From Candidatus Gastranaerophilales bacterium (GTDB taxonomy: Bacteria; Cyanobacteriota; Vampirovibrionia; Gastranaerophilales; Gastranaerophilaceae): a stretch of 60,505 nucleotides of DNA. Made by a program: the position numbers and the translations under genes. The notes beneath the pieces are model-generated. The model was not told the origin of the DNA, ran no database searches, and worked only from the letters and a program-made list of their open reading frames with translations. Numbering within the stretch: position 1 is the stretch's first letter; each line of letters begins with the position of its first letter. Below are positions 29,155 through 38,341 of the stretch, one piece after another. Location of the stretch: positions 1-60,505 of the forward strand of contig CALUQS010000018.1 in the NCBI GenBank assembly GCA_944322975.1, read 5' to 3'.

Positions 29155-29326
29155 AAATCCTCTTGTAATTTATATGATTAATTATACAAACGGATTATAT
29201 CATAAATTTCAGGTTTTTATTACGTTTAAATTGACTAAACAACAGATTGGCAAATAATTTGTAAGAGAAGGTAAAAATCTGCAGCATAACTTACCCAGTA
29301 CTCTTAATTTTAATTCCTTTAAAAAT

Positions 29327-29452
29327 TTATTTGCCCTGCTGTTTAAGTGCTTTTTCGTACACCAGAGATTTTAAAAAACAGTCTTTTAAAATCCGGTTCA
29401 TTTTAACGTTTTTACCGCATAACAGTTCTTTTTTATCAGAATATTTTTTCAT
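29327..29452 (-). CDS. Small lysine-rich ORF coupled to DAHP synthase
   Basis: 41 aa. Its ATG overlaps the aroF stop (TAATG), a layout that usually means re-initiation by the same ribosome. The peptide is basic (MKKYSDKKELLCGKNVKMN, then ILKDCFLKSLVYEKALKQQGK) with two cysteines. No family recognised. It could be a chance frame; conservation would decide. Confidence 0.4.
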   Translation of the reverse strand: MKKYSDKKELLCGKNVKMNRILKDCFLKSLVYEKALKQQGK

Positions 29453-30516
29453 TACTTAAGTGCCGCCCTTTTTCTTTCTTCCTTCAGCACTTTATTGTCA
29501 TAATCAATTCTTCCTATCATTTTGTTCAAATGTCTTTGAACTTCTTTAAACTGAGGAAGGCTCAGGCTTTGTGCGCCGTCAGAAGAAGCATGGTCAGGGT
29601 CATTGTGGATTTCTATCATCAAACCGTTTGCTCCAGCAACCAGCGCGGCCTTGCTCAAAGGTTCAACAAGGTATCTTCTGCCGGTTCCATGGCTGGGGTC
29701 AGCTATAACCGGAAGATGCGAATATTTTTTGATAATAGGTATTGCAGCAATATCAAGAGTGTTACGTGTAAATGTTGAATCGAACCCTTTAACACCGCGT
29801 TCGCAAAGGATTACCTTATCATTATCGTTAGCCATAATATGTTCTGCTGCAAGCAAAAACTCACGGATTGTAGCAGCAGGCCCTCTTTTAAGAAGAACCG
29901 GTTTGCCGGATTTTCCGACAGCTTTTAAGAGTTTAAAGTTTTGCATGTTTCTTGCCCCGATTTGGATAAGGTCAACATAATCACAAAACATATCTACGTC
30001 CACCGTGTCCATAACTTCAGAAACAACAAGCATGCCTGTTTTTTCAGCAGCTTCTTTTAAATATTTCAGTCCTTTTTCCCCAAGCCCCTGAAAATCATAG
30101 GGAGAAGTTCTGGGTTTAAAAGCACCGCCTCTTAAAAATTCACAGCCCATTTCTTTAGCGGCTGCAGCTATCTCCATAAGTCCATCAAATTCTTTTTCAA
30201 CAGAGCACGGTCCAACCATCATAACAGGTTTTTCCAATCCGCCTATTTTAACCCCGTTTTTAAATTCTATTACGGTATCTTCCTCTTTATACTCCCGGGA
30301 GGCCAGTTTATAAGGCTCTTGTATAAGTTTTACCTCTCTTACACCTTCAAACGACGCAACGGATTGAGGCTCAATAAGCCTTTTATCCCCGATGGCCGCA
30401 AGTACTGTCATTACATCACCGTGGTTTAATATTATTTTAAACCCTTTATTTTCCATGTAGCGTTTTACTGCGTTGATTTGCTCAACAGTCGCTTTAGGTT
30501 CCATTATTATTATCAT
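29452..30516 (-). CDS. aroF: 3-deoxy-7-phosphoheptulonate (DAHP) synthase
   Basis: 354 aa, class I-beta type. Residues 1-75 form a ferredoxin-like regulatory domain (MEPKATVEQINAVKRYM), then the barrel with GPCSVE at 102-107, LRGGAFKPRTSPY, and ADPSHGTGRR. It condenses PEP and erythrose-4-phosphate, the first step of the shikimate pathway; the N-terminal domain gives aromatic amino acid feedback in relatives. It lies 24 bp after the nucleotidyltransferase gene on the same strand. Confidence 0.95.
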   Translation of the reverse strand: MIIIMEPKATVEQINAVKRYMENKGFKIILNHGDVMTVLAAIGDKRLIEPQSVASFEGVREVKLIQEPYKLASREYKEEDTVIEFKNGVKIGGLEKPVMMVGPCSVEKEFDGLMEIAAAAKEMGCEFLRGGAFKPRTSPYDFQGLGEKGLKYLKEAAEKTGMLVVSEVMDTVDVDMFCDYVDLIQIGARNMQNFKLLKAVGKSGKPVLLKRGPAATIREFLLAAEHIMANDNDKVILCERGVKGFDSTFTRNTLDIAAIPIIKKYSHLPVIADPSHGTGRRYLVEPLSKAALVAGANGLMIEIHNDPDHASSDGAQSLSLPQFKEVQRHLNKMIGRIDYDNKVLKEERKRAALK

Positions 30517-30540
30517 GTCCGGCTCTTTCCTTTATTTATT

Positions 30541-31566
30541 TTATACGTTGCAATACTCTATAACTTTTTCGGGTCCTATTATTTCCCATTTTGTGCGGCC
30601 CACAACACTGCTGTTTATTACCGTGTTGTTTGCACATACCACATTTTTCAGCGTAACATTATCCGCAATTTTTACGTTATCCCATAGTATTGTATTTTCT
30701 AAAGTAACATTCTTACCTATTTTACAATTGCGCCCTATAACAACATTGTTTTTTAATTTCACGCTCGAATCAAGGGGAGTGTTTTCTCCTACGACATAAA
30801 GCGCATCGAATTTGCACATTATATCAGGATTTTTTATTAAAACTTTTCGATTCAGTGCATCTATATTTGATTGGATATACTGCTCTATTGTACCTATATC
30901 AGACCAGTAAGAATAAATTCTATATACATTAATTTTTTCTCCGGCTGCAAGCAGTGACGGAAAAACATTTTTTGCAAAATCATATTTTTGCCCTTCCGGT
31001 ATAAAGTCAAAAATACGTTTGTTAAAAACATAAATGCCGGTGTTTATATAGTTGCTTTTTGCTTCAGTAACTGAAGGTTTTTCCTGAAATTCAGCGACCA
31101 GATGCTCTGCCGAAGGCACAACAACCCCGTAGTGACAAACCTCATCGTGCTCTACTGCAGAAATAGCCATTGTTGCAATACAGCCGCTTTCTTTATGCGA
31201 ACGGATAATTTTTTCTAAATCTGCATCATGCAACCCGTCAGCGCTGACAACAAGAAAGTCATCAACATCATCAAAGAAAAACTCACATTTTTTTACTCCG
31301 CCTGCTGTCCCCGATAGAGTTGTTTCGTGAATATATTCAAAATGAATATCAACAGGAGAATTTTTTGAATATCTGTTTTGAATCTGGTCAGCAAGATAAT
31401 GCGTATTTGCAATAACCTCTTCTATTCCATAATCTTTTAGCTTTTGCAAAAGTATATCCATGACAGGTCTGTTTAATACCGGAACAAGGGGTTTAGGTAT
31501 TTTTTGAGTAAGAGGGTCTAGTCTTGAGCCCACACCGGCGGCCATTACCATTGCTTTTTTAATCAA
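30541..31566 (-). CDS. Sugar-phosphate nucleotidyltransferase with left-handed beta-helix tail
   Basis: 341 aa. Residues 1-235 are an NTP_transferase domain with AAGVGSRLDPLTQKIPKPL, which contains the pyrophosphorylase signature. Residues 250-335 carry hexapeptide repeats (VVIGRNCKIGKNVTLENT). It activates a hexose 1-phosphate as a nucleotide sugar; mannose-1-phosphate guanylyltransferase-like or glucose-1-phosphate type cannot be separated. The start is TTG 31566, supported by GGGAGAG at good spacing. First gene of a unit with aroF. Confidence 0.88.
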   Translation of the reverse strand: MIKKAMVMAAGVGSRLDPLTQKIPKPLVPVLNRPVMDILLQKLKDYGIEEVIANTHYLADQIQNRYSKNSPVDIHFEYIHETTLSGTAGGVKKCEFFFDDVDDFLVVSADGLHDADLEKIIRSHKESGCIATMAISAVEHDEVCHYGVVVPSAEHLVAEFQEKPSVTEAKSNYINTGIYVFNKRIFDFIPEGQKYDFAKNVFPSLLAAGEKINVYRIYSYWSDIGTIEQYIQSNIDALNRKVLIKNPDIMCKFDALYVVGENTPLDSSVKLKNNVVIGRNCKIGKNVTLENTILWDNVKIADNVTLKNVVCANNTVINSSVVGRTKWEIIGPEKVIEYCNV

Positions 31567-31719
31567 AATTTTACTCTCCCGTATGTCTTATTCATCAAAC
31601 TTAAACAAGATTGTAGTATAAAACGCCTGTAATGTACATTTATTTAATATATTATTTAACATTTATACACTTTTAGTGTTAATATAATTAAATATTATAC
31701 AATTTTTGAAAGGGAAAAC

Positions 31720-32550
31720 ATGTTAGATTTGTCACAAACTTATGAAATAGTTATATTTTCAATAGGGGACACCAAAGCCGGAACAAAAATGGGAAAACTG
31801 CAACTAAAAAATCTGGCGGATAATTCTCTTTTAAACTGTATTTTATGGGAAGAAACTCTCAACAGATACGACAGCAAAACGTTTAGAACCGGAAACCATA
31901 TTAAAATTCTCGGCGGTTCTTATAACGAAAAATACAACAACTGTCTTATCTCCAGTGTAGAGCTTATAAAAGAAGCCAAATTAGGGCTTGATGAAGCGGA
32001 AAGAAACAAACTCTTTGATTGTATTGTTGAATATGCAAATGAAATTGAACAACAAGAGTTAAAAAAATACGTAACAGAACTTTTGTTTGAATATGAAGAA
32101 AAATTCAAAATTGCCCCTGCCGCAAGACTAATGCATCACAACTATCTCGGAGGGCTTTTGGAGCATACTTTTGAGTGTCTTGAGATTTCAAAATGTCTGA
32201 TGGAAAAATTGTATAAAAAAGTGGACAAATCCAGCGTATATGCGGCATGTATCCTGCATGATTTCGGCAAAATCTTTGAATATAAAATAGATACGGAATC
32301 CGGTCTTATTGAATATGATGAAAATTTTTCAAAAGAATGGCTTACCCACTCACAATGGGGATTCTCAAACTGTATGGCGCACGGATTTAAAACCGTTGCA
32401 AAAATGATTGCAGCCCATCACGGACGCGCAGAATGGGGTGCTATTGTAGACCTTAATGAAAAAGACCTGGAACCTTTATTGTATTTGCTGCACCATATTG
32501 ATGATTTAAGTGCAAAATTCGGCAAAACAGCAATTACTGATCTCGGGTAA
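31720..32550 (+). CDS. YhaM-like OB-fold/HD 3'-5' exoribonuclease
   Basis: 276 aa. Residues 1-85 look like an OB-fold nucleic acid domain (TKMGKLQLKNLADNS, HIKILGGSY). The HD domain has H139-H140, H149, H180-D181 (CILHDFGK) and AHHG near 230. Order and residues match YhaM/CBF1 exonucleases, which trim RNA or ssDNA; relatives are around 314 aa, so this is a shorter member. RBS AAAGGGAAAAC precedes ATG 31720. It is monocistronic with a strong terminator. Confidence 0.83.
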   Translation: MLDLSQTYEIVIFSIGDTKAGTKMGKLQLKNLADNSLLNCILWEETLNRYDSKTFRTGNHIKILGGSYNEKYNNCLISSVELIKEAKLGLDEAERNKLFDCIVEYANEIEQQELKKYVTELLFEYEEKFKIAPAARLMHHNYLGGLLEHTFECLEISKCLMEKLYKKVDKSSVYAACILHDFGKIFEYKIDTESGLIEYDENFSKEWLTHSQWGFSNCMAHGFKTVAKMIAAHHGRAEWGAIVDLNEKDLEPLLYLLHHIDDLSAKFGKTAITDLG

Positions 32551-32587
32551 TACTAACAGATATTATCAGATTAAGAGTTTTTGAGTC

Positions 32588-32622
32588 AAAAAGCGGGTAA
32601 AAAATTTTTACCCGCTTTTTAT
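32588..32622 (+). terminator. Terminator after the YhaM-like gene
   Basis: AAAAAGCGGGTAAAAA pairs with TTTTTACCCGCTTTTT. The GC-rich core GCGGGT/ACCCGC and the T run make it a strong terminator, readable in both directions. Confidence 0.88.
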
Positions 32623-32780
32623 ATTGTGTCTTTTCCCCACAACATTAAATCACATTTTTTATTATCTGTATTTGTCTGTATAAAAGACAGAATATATAAT
32701 ACCGGCAACTTATTTTATATTTAACTTAAAACAAATACAGATTTTTAATTGCCTGTTCGGGTGAGTACTTTTATATTTCT

Positions 32781-33443
32781 TTACAAAGAATTGTTTAAAA
32801 TAATTTCGGTCAATTCATCTGCATTGTCAACAATTATTTGTGCCCCGTTTTGCAGTAAAAAATCACGGTTTTTATACCCCCAGCTAACGCTTATGCACGG
32901 CAAGCCGGCATTTTTTGACGTTTGTATATCGACCTCGGAATCACCGACATATACACAGTTGCCTTCACATCCGAGCTTTTTTATAACCGACAAAACCCCG
33001 TCAGGGCAAGGCTTTTTTCTGATAGTTTCACATTCACCGGCAGCTTGAACAATCAAATCCCCAAAATAACGCAAACACAACTCTTTTACGGCAGAATCAA
33101 ATTTGTTTGAGACAACAGCACACGCTATATTGTTTTGTTTCAAGGTTTCCAGCATTTTTATAACCCCGTCGTAGGGTCTTGTTTTTTCATACATTGTTTT
33201 TGAATAATGGGCTTTAAATATTTTCAGACACTCTTCAAAATTCGGATTATTTACCCCGTCAGGTATTGCTCTTTCTATTAACTTTTCTACGCCATTGCCG
33301 ACAAAATTTCTTATTTGTTCAAGACTACATTCGCGATAGTCAAAATGTTTCAGCGCATAATTTGTGCTTTCGTACAAATTTTCCAGAGTATAAAGCAATG
33401 TTCCGTCAAGGTCAAATATAACGGCTTTTATCTTACAAGACAT
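32781..33443 (-). CDS. HAD-family phosphatase, phosphoglycolate phosphatase type
   Basis: 220 aa. D11-x-D13 in FDLDGTLLYTL is the nucleophile pair, VVSNK holds motif II/III residues, and VGDSEVDIQTSKNAG is motif IV. The cap domain lies between 18 and 90. It resembles Gph, which removes 2-phosphoglycolate, but HAD substrates are hard to predict. Its ATG touches the stop of yihY, so the two are translationally coupled. Confidence 0.88.
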   Translation of the reverse strand: MSCKIKAVIFDLDGTLLYTLENLYESTNYALKHFDYRECSLEQIRNFVGNGVEKLIERAIPDGVNNPNFEECLKIFKAHYSKTMYEKTRPYDGVIKMLETLKQNNIACAVVSNKFDSAVKELCLRYFGDLIVQAAGECETIRKKPCPDGVLSVIKKLGCEGNCVYVGDSEVDIQTSKNAGLPCISVSWGYKNRDFLLQNGAQIIVDNADELTEIILNNSL

Positions 33444-34303
33444 TATTCCTGCCCTTTTTCTTTAAGTTTGCGGTAAGCCTGAGAATTGATTTCACCCCCG
33501 ACAAGCATCATCAAAGAAGAATAATACAGCCAGACCATAAGCATTACAAATGCGCCGATAGAACCGTAAACCCTGTTATAGGTATGCAGGTTGTTAATGT
33601 ATACAGAAAAACACCAAGACCCGAACAACCAGCAAAAACAGAAAAACAATGTTCCTGGCAAGGCCGCTTTGCTTTTTAATTTGTCAGAACCTTCCCACGC
33701 CGGCAGGAGAAAATAGTTTAAATAAGCAGTCAAATACAATGCCACAAAAGCAAAAAACCATCTTCCTATCATAAACACGGCAATAAACAGTGTGGAAAGG
33801 TTAACAAAGTTTAGTGCAAACTGTAAAAAGACTTTTCCAAAAATAACCATGTTGATGATGATAAACATGAAAAATATGTTTACAAAAACCATTAAAACAG
33901 ATATTGTTCTGGTTACTACGAGGTTTCTGTGTTCTTCAATTCCAAGCGCCCTATTCATCCCTTTGATTATACAAAATATTGCATTGGAAGATAAAAATAC
34001 CGTAATTATAAAACCGAAAACAGCTACGACCCCGCCATGCTGAAAAATCAAGACCTCGTTTAAAACTTCTTTTATAAGGTTTACAGAGTCTGTAGGTGCT
34101 ACCGTATCAAGAAAATGAATAATCGGCATAAACTGCGATTTTTTACCGAGCAATGTAAAAAACGACATCATAAAAAGCATAAAAGGGAATATTCCTATTG
34201 CAAACCAAAACCCCATCTCGGCCGCCATTCCCATAAAATCGTCAATAATAATACGATTTATCAAATTTTTTAAATAATTAAATGCCTTTTGAAAGAAGTT
34301 CAT
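33443..34303 (-). CDS. YihY/BrkB family membrane protein
   Basis: 286 aa, six hydrophobic segments, with the family pattern MAAEMGFWFAIGIFPF near 27-42 and YGSIGAFVMLMVWLYYSS near 240. YihY proteins are inner-membrane proteins of uncertain role, sometimes misnamed ribonuclease BN. It lies 5 bp after the NrnA gene and is coupled to the HAD phosphatase downstream. Confidence 0.88.
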   Translation of the reverse strand: MNFFQKAFNYLKNLINRIIIDDFMGMAAEMGFWFAIGIFPFMLFMMSFFTLLGKKSQFMPIIHFLDTVAPTDSVNLIKEVLNEVLIFQHGGVVAVFGFIITVFLSSNAIFCIIKGMNRALGIEEHRNLVVTRTISVLMVFVNIFFMFIIINMVIFGKVFLQFALNFVNLSTLFIAVFMIGRWFFAFVALYLTAYLNYFLLPAWEGSDKLKSKAALPGTLFFCFCWLFGSWCFSVYINNLHTYNRVYGSIGAFVMLMVWLYYSSLMMLVGGEINSQAYRKLKEKGQE

Positions 34304-34308
34304 TTATC

Positions 34309-35280
34309 TTATCCCAATACTTTTTTAATTTCTTCCACCAGTTTATCTTTTGCTATGTTAAGGGGTTTTCGTATAGTACAGCCGGCTGCAAATGTATGAC
34401 CGCCTCCACCAAACACCTGCGCGATTAAGCTTACATCTGTATTTTTACTCCGTAAACTGACTTTAGATGTGTTTTCGTCAACTTCTTTAATTACAAAAGA
34501 TACCTCTGTAGTTTTTATACGGCGTAATTCTTCTACAAGCCCCTCTGTATAATCATTTGTTGCGTGGAATTTTTCCATATCTTTATTTGTAATACAAATC
34601 CCTGCAATTTTATTATCTGCACTAAATTCAGCATTTATCATACAATTTGCGTGCAAAAGCACCATGTTTCTTGGTTTTGATTCATAACAGTATCTGCAAA
34701 TCTCAGCAGGATTAGCCCCGAGGCTGATAAGTTCAGACGCTTTTAAAAGGGTTTGTGCCGTTGTATTTTCATACCGGAACCCCCCTGTGTCTGTTAATAT
34801 AGCTGCATAAAGCGCACAGGCAGTTTTTTTATCTACTTTAAACTTAAGTGCATTAAAAATATCCAGCAAAACCTCGCCGCAGCTGCATGCGTCAGCACGG
34901 ACAAAATTGATTGTCCCAAAATTATTATTTGTCTTGTGATGGTCAATATTCATACGAATATCAATATTTTCAAACAGCGGCAACGAGTCGCCCATCCTAT
35001 CTTTTGCAGCAATATCTACCGATATAACAAGGTCGTATTGTTTGTCCTTATGCATATCAGGGGTCTGGGCAAGCTCAAGATACGGAATAAATTTGTAAAT
35101 TTCCGGGATAATTCCGTTATACACCATATCTATGCAATCTTTTTGGATATTAAAATTGTTTAAAATAACCTGATATAGCGCACTCATCGAACCAAGTGTA
35201 TCTCCGTCGGGATTTACATGCGATATAATCAAGATTTTGTTTGCATTTTGTATGGTGTTTTTAAATAATTCATAATCCAT
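34309..35280 (-). CDS. nrnA: DHH/DHHA1 phosphoesterase, NrnA type (oligoribonuclease/pAp phosphatase)
   Basis: 323 aa from ATG 35280 (MDYELFKNTI). DHH motifs: HVNPDGDTLGS at 21-31, then NIDHHKTNNNFG; DHHA1 domain ends with GGGGHTFAAG. NrnA degrades nano-RNA and dephosphorylates pAp. An upstream in-frame start exists, but a consensus -10 lies exactly 6 nt before ATG 35280, so that ATG would be the first codon of a leaderless mRNA. Followed closely by yihY and the HAD gene. Confidence 0.9.
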   Translation of the reverse strand: MDYELFKNTIQNANKILIISHVNPDGDTLGSMSALYQVILNNFNIQKDCIDMVYNGIIPEIYKFIPYLELAQTPDMHKDKQYDLVISVDIAAKDRMGDSLPLFENIDIRMNIDHHKTNNNFGTINFVRADACSCGEVLLDIFNALKFKVDKKTACALYAAILTDTGGFRYENTTAQTLLKASELISLGANPAEICRYCYESKPRNMVLLHANCMINAEFSADNKIAGICITNKDMEKFHATNDYTEGLVEELRRIKTTEVSFVIKEVDENTSKVSLRSKNTDVSLIAQVFGGGGHTFAAGCTIRKPLNIAKDKLVEEIKKVLG

Positions 35281-35286
35281 AGAGGT

Positions 35287-35315
35287 ATTATAATATAAAA
35301 TTTGAAACTTGTCTG
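35287..35315 (-). promoter_or_regulatory. Promoter for the nrnA-yihY-HAD operon; leaderless arrangement
   Basis: On the minus strand, CAGACA (35315-35310; four of six bases match TTGACA), 17-bp spacer, TATAAT (35292-35287), then 6 nt and ATG 35280. Confidence 0.6.
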
Positions 35316-35512
35316 ATAATTTCATATAGGAATATACACTGTACAATCAAACAGTTAAATTATTGCCGCAAATCTAAAACTTCGCCTGAATATAGTTGTT
35401 ACACTATAAAAACAACTATATGAAAAATCATACGTATACATGATTCCCTGATTTATATAGTAAGTAAAATATTAATATACCATCATTTAATAGACTTATT
35501 AGGGGAAGTCGT

Positions 35513-35533
35513 TTGGATAACCGGTGCAGATGA
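35513..35533 (+). CDS. Possible 6-codon leader ORF ahead of the sigma factor gene
   Basis: TTG at 35513 follows AGGGGA by 6 nt. The frame reads six codons (L/M-D-N-R-C-R) and its TGA overlaps the sigma factor ATG at 35530 as ATGA. The strong RBS sits about 24 nt from that ATG, too far to serve it directly. Translational coupling is inferred. Confidence 0.3.
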   Translation: MDNRCR

Positions 35534-36354
35534 GTGAAGAGTTAGAGTACAATTCTTATAGCAAGATAAAAAGGCTGTCGGATGAAGAGCTGGAAGCTTT
35601 ATGGCAGCAATATCTTATGGATAAATCGCAAAAGGACTTGCGAGATAAACTTATTATCCAGTATATATACCTGACAAGATACGTAATAGGTCGTATAAAA
35701 ATGAATCTGCCTGTAACTTTTACTCTTGAAGATATAACAAGTTACGGAATTGAGGGGCTTATTGGCGCAATTGAAAAATACACTCCGGACAGAGGTGCCC
35801 GGTTTGAAACATACGCTATTATGAGAATAAGAGGCGCGATTATCGATAAAGTAAGGTCTCAAGACTGGATTCCACGTTCTGTAAGACAAAAAATAAAAGA
35901 AATTAATCTTACCGCTGAAAATTTAAAACAGTCACTGGGCAGACCTGCAACCACAACAGAATTGGCTGCAGCAATGAAAATGGATAAAGAAAAAATAGAA
36001 GAATTTTTAGCGGAAGATTCTCAAATCGGCTCAATTTATGAAAGAAAAGGTGTTGCAGAGGAAAGCGTTGAAATTGTAGACACTATTCAAGACGAAAACC
36101 TGCAAAATCCACTGGAAAAACTTGTTGACAGAGATGTAAAGCAGGAGTTGCAAATAGCATTAAAACGTTTACCTGAAAGAGAAAAAATGATAATGGCGCT
36201 TTATTACCATGAAAACATGACCCTCAAAGAAATCGGGGACGCCATTAATATTTCAGAATCAAGAGTATGCCAGCTGCATGCTCAAGCAATTATGAAATTA
36301 AAAAATATTTTAAGCACCAGCAGATCTGACCGTTTGCAAAGAAGTATTGTATAA
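35530..36354 (+). CDS. FliA/WhiG-type sigma factor
   Basis: 274 aa from ATG 35530 (a GTG two codons earlier is possible). Region 2: DLRDKLIIQYIYLTRYVIGRI, then the LEDITSYGIEGLIGAIEKY and FETYAIMRIRGAIIDKVRS blocks typical of sigma-28. Region 3 follows IPRSVRQK; region 4 is RLPEREKMIMALYY with the helix-turn-helix MTLKEIGDAINISESRVCQ. Such factors drive flagellar or developmental genes; no flagellar gene is in this window, and the pilus or pilin-like genes are possible targets. Confidence 0.9.
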   Translation: MSEELEYNSYSKIKRLSDEELEALWQQYLMDKSQKDLRDKLIIQYIYLTRYVIGRIKMNLPVTFTLEDITSYGIEGLIGAIEKYTPDRGARFETYAIMRIRGAIIDKVRSQDWIPRSVRQKIKEINLTAENLKQSLGRPATTTELAAAMKMDKEKIEEFLAEDSQIGSIYERKGVAEESVEIVDTIQDENLQNPLEKLVDRDVKQELQIALKRLPEREKMIMALYYHENMTLKEIGDAINISESRVCQLHAQAIMKLKNILSTSRSDRLQRSIV

Positions 36355-36395
36355 AATTTTATACAATACAAATTGTTTGATACCAAACTATCCGG

Positions 36396-37772
36396 TTAAA
36401 AAGGTAGTTTTCCGTGTTTGCCAAAGCCCTTTGGTAATTTAGGCATTTTTATTTTACCTGACTTTACGCCGTCGGAAATTTTTGTGAATCCCTGCATCAT
36501 TTTTCTCATCTGCTCAAACTGGGAAATAAACTGATTTACCTCTTGCAGCTCCATTCCGCAGCCCTTAGCTATACGTTTTTTTCGGCTGGTGTTAATCACG
36601 GAAGGATTGTCTCTTTCCTCCGGGGTCATACTGCTGATAAAGGCTTCAATTCTTTTCATGTGTTTTTCGCCTTCATTGGCAAGCATTTGTCTGTCGTCTT
36701 TTTTTAATCCCGGAATCGGCAGCATTCCAAGCAGCTGGTCCAGGGAACCGAAATTTTTCATAGTTTTTTGCATATTTAAAAAATCATTATAAGAAAATTC
36801 GGCTTTTCTCATTTTCTTTTCAAGCTCTTCAGCTTTTTTGGCATCAAAATGTTCCTGTGCTTTTTCTACAAGAGAAACAATATCTCCCATCCCCAGGATT
36901 CTTGTAGCCATTCTGTCAGGATAAAAGTCTTGAAGAGCATCTATTTTTTCACCTACACCTGTTAATTTTATCGGTTTTTTAGTGCAATAGACAACACTCA
37001 GCGCTGCACCGCCGCGGGAATCGCCATCAAGTTTTGTCAACACAAGACCGGTAATTTCCAATTGTTCATTAAAGTTTTCCGCAACATTTACCGCCTCTTG
37101 ACCTGTCATTGAATCAATAACAAGCAATTTTTCCTGCGGGTGGAACATCCTGTCTAAAAGCAAAAGCTCAGCCATCATTTGCGTGTCTATTTGCAATCTT
37201 CCTGCTGTATCTAAAATTACAACATTAAACCCCTTATCCTTTGCATATTCCAGCGCCTGTGATGCAATTTGTTGAACATCACTGCATCCTTCAATAGAAA
37301 AAACCTCAGTGCCAATTTGGGCGCCTAATGTTTTCAGCTGTGCAACAGCAGCGGGTCGATATACGTCGCAGGCAACAAGCAGAGGATTTTTGCCTTCTTT
37401 TTTTAGTTTAACAGCAAGTTTTGCACTTGAAGTGGTTTTCCCCGAACCTTGCAAGCCGAGCATCATGATGATTGACGGGTGCCCGTTGAGATTAAGAGGT
37501 TCGTTTTTTTCGCCTAAAAGTTTTACCAGTTCATCATTAACAATTTTTATAAGCTGCTGAGCCGGATTTACGCCCTGTACAACATTTTCACCTTCGGCTC
37601 GTTCTCTTATTGAAGCAACAAAAGCTTTTACAACTCTGAGGTTAACATCAGCCTCTAACAACGCACGGCGAATTTCACGCAGGGCATCTTGCATATTATC
37701 TTCTGTTAATTTGTCGTTGCCCGAGGTTTTTCTTATTATTTCCTGTAATTTATCTGATAAACTGTCAAACAT
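36396..37772 (-). CDS. ffh: Signal recognition particle protein Ffh
   Basis: 458 aa from ATG 37772, preceded by AGGAAAGG. N domain 1-95; GTPase with G1 GLQGSGKTT at 106-114, the DTAGRLQID switch and TKLDGD; M domain from about 300 with the glycine/methionine-rich end (MPKLPKGFGKHGK). It binds 4.5S RNA and signal sequences and delivers ribosomes to FtsY at the membrane. Downstream of rpsP with a terminator in between. Confidence 0.97.
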   Translation of the reverse strand: MFDSLSDKLQEIIRKTSGNDKLTEDNMQDALREIRRALLEADVNLRVVKAFVASIRERAEGENVVQGVNPAQQLIKIVNDELVKLLGEKNEPLNLNGHPSIIMMLGLQGSGKTTSSAKLAVKLKKEGKNPLLVACDVYRPAAVAQLKTLGAQIGTEVFSIEGCSDVQQIASQALEYAKDKGFNVVILDTAGRLQIDTQMMAELLLLDRMFHPQEKLLVIDSMTGQEAVNVAENFNEQLEITGLVLTKLDGDSRGGAALSVVYCTKKPIKLTGVGEKIDALQDFYPDRMATRILGMGDIVSLVEKAQEHFDAKKAEELEKKMRKAEFSYNDFLNMQKTMKNFGSLDQLLGMLPIPGLKKDDRQMLANEGEKHMKRIEAFISSMTPEERDNPSVINTSRKKRIAKGCGMELQEVNQFISQFEQMRKMMQGFTKISDGVKSGKIKMPKLPKGFGKHGKLPF

Positions 37773-37881
37773 TTTTAACCTTTCCTCCGCCATCTGTATT
37801 GATATTAATAGGCTGTTTTGATTATAACACAAAAGTTTTCATCCCGATTTTATTTATCTTATGCAGATAAAACAGCAAAAG

Positions 37882-37906
37882 AAAAACCGCCTTGGTCTCA
37901 AAGCGG
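37882..37906 (-). terminator. Terminator between rpsP and ffh
   Basis: On the minus strand, CCGCTTTG-AGAC-CAAGGCGG (8 bp with one G-T) followed by TTTTTCTTTT. It would limit read-through from rpsP into ffh. Confidence 0.85.
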
Positions 37907-37942
37907 CTTAATAAGTGTTCTTTTCCCCTGTTAAATATATGT

Positions 37943-38341
37943 TTAAGCTTCAGCAGAGGTTTCTTCCTGCGCAGGTGTTTCTTCCTGCTGTGCAGCAGCT
38001 TCTGCGGCTGCAGCTTCGGCCTGAGCTTTTGCTTCTTTTTCTGCTTCAAGCTTAGCTAATGCTTTTTTAGATAATTTCTTTTCTGTTTTTTGTTTATAGT
38101 TCAAAGTGCCGTCTTCATTGCAGTTGTTGATAAGGTATTGAACTGTTTCTGAAGGTTGAGCGCCTTTAGAAATCCATTCTAAAGCAGTAGCTTTGTCTAA
38201 TTTCATTTCTTTTGTTTTAGGATTGTAGTGTCCTAATTCGCAGATAGGTCTGCCTTCTCTTTTTTGTAAATCGTTTATAACAACAATTCTGAAAGTCGGA
38301 TTCTTTTTATATCCGAGTCTTTTTAATCTTATTTTTACCAT
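37943..38341 (-). CDS. rpsP: 30S ribosomal protein S16 with Ala/Glu-rich tail
   Basis: 132 aa from ATG 38341 (MVKIRLKRLGYKKNPTFR), with AGGAG about 12 nt upstream. The core is about 85 aa, as usual (GHYNPKT, ATALEWISKGAQPSETVQ). The extra 45 residues are K/A/E-rich and low in complexity (EAEKEAKAQAEAAAAEAAA). S16 helps 30S assembly. Earlier in-frame starts lack support. Confidence 0.95.
   Translation of the reverse strand: MVKIRLKRLGYKKNPTFRIVVINDLQKREGRPICELGHYNPKTKEMKLDKATALEWISKGAQPSETVQYLINNCNEDGTLNYKQKTEKKLSKKALAKLEAEKEAKAQAEAAAAEAAAQQEETPAQEETSAEA

Noticed and set aside
35530-36354. Evidence for a flagellum
   Set aside because: Only the sigma factor resembles FliA; no flagellar structural gene is in the window.
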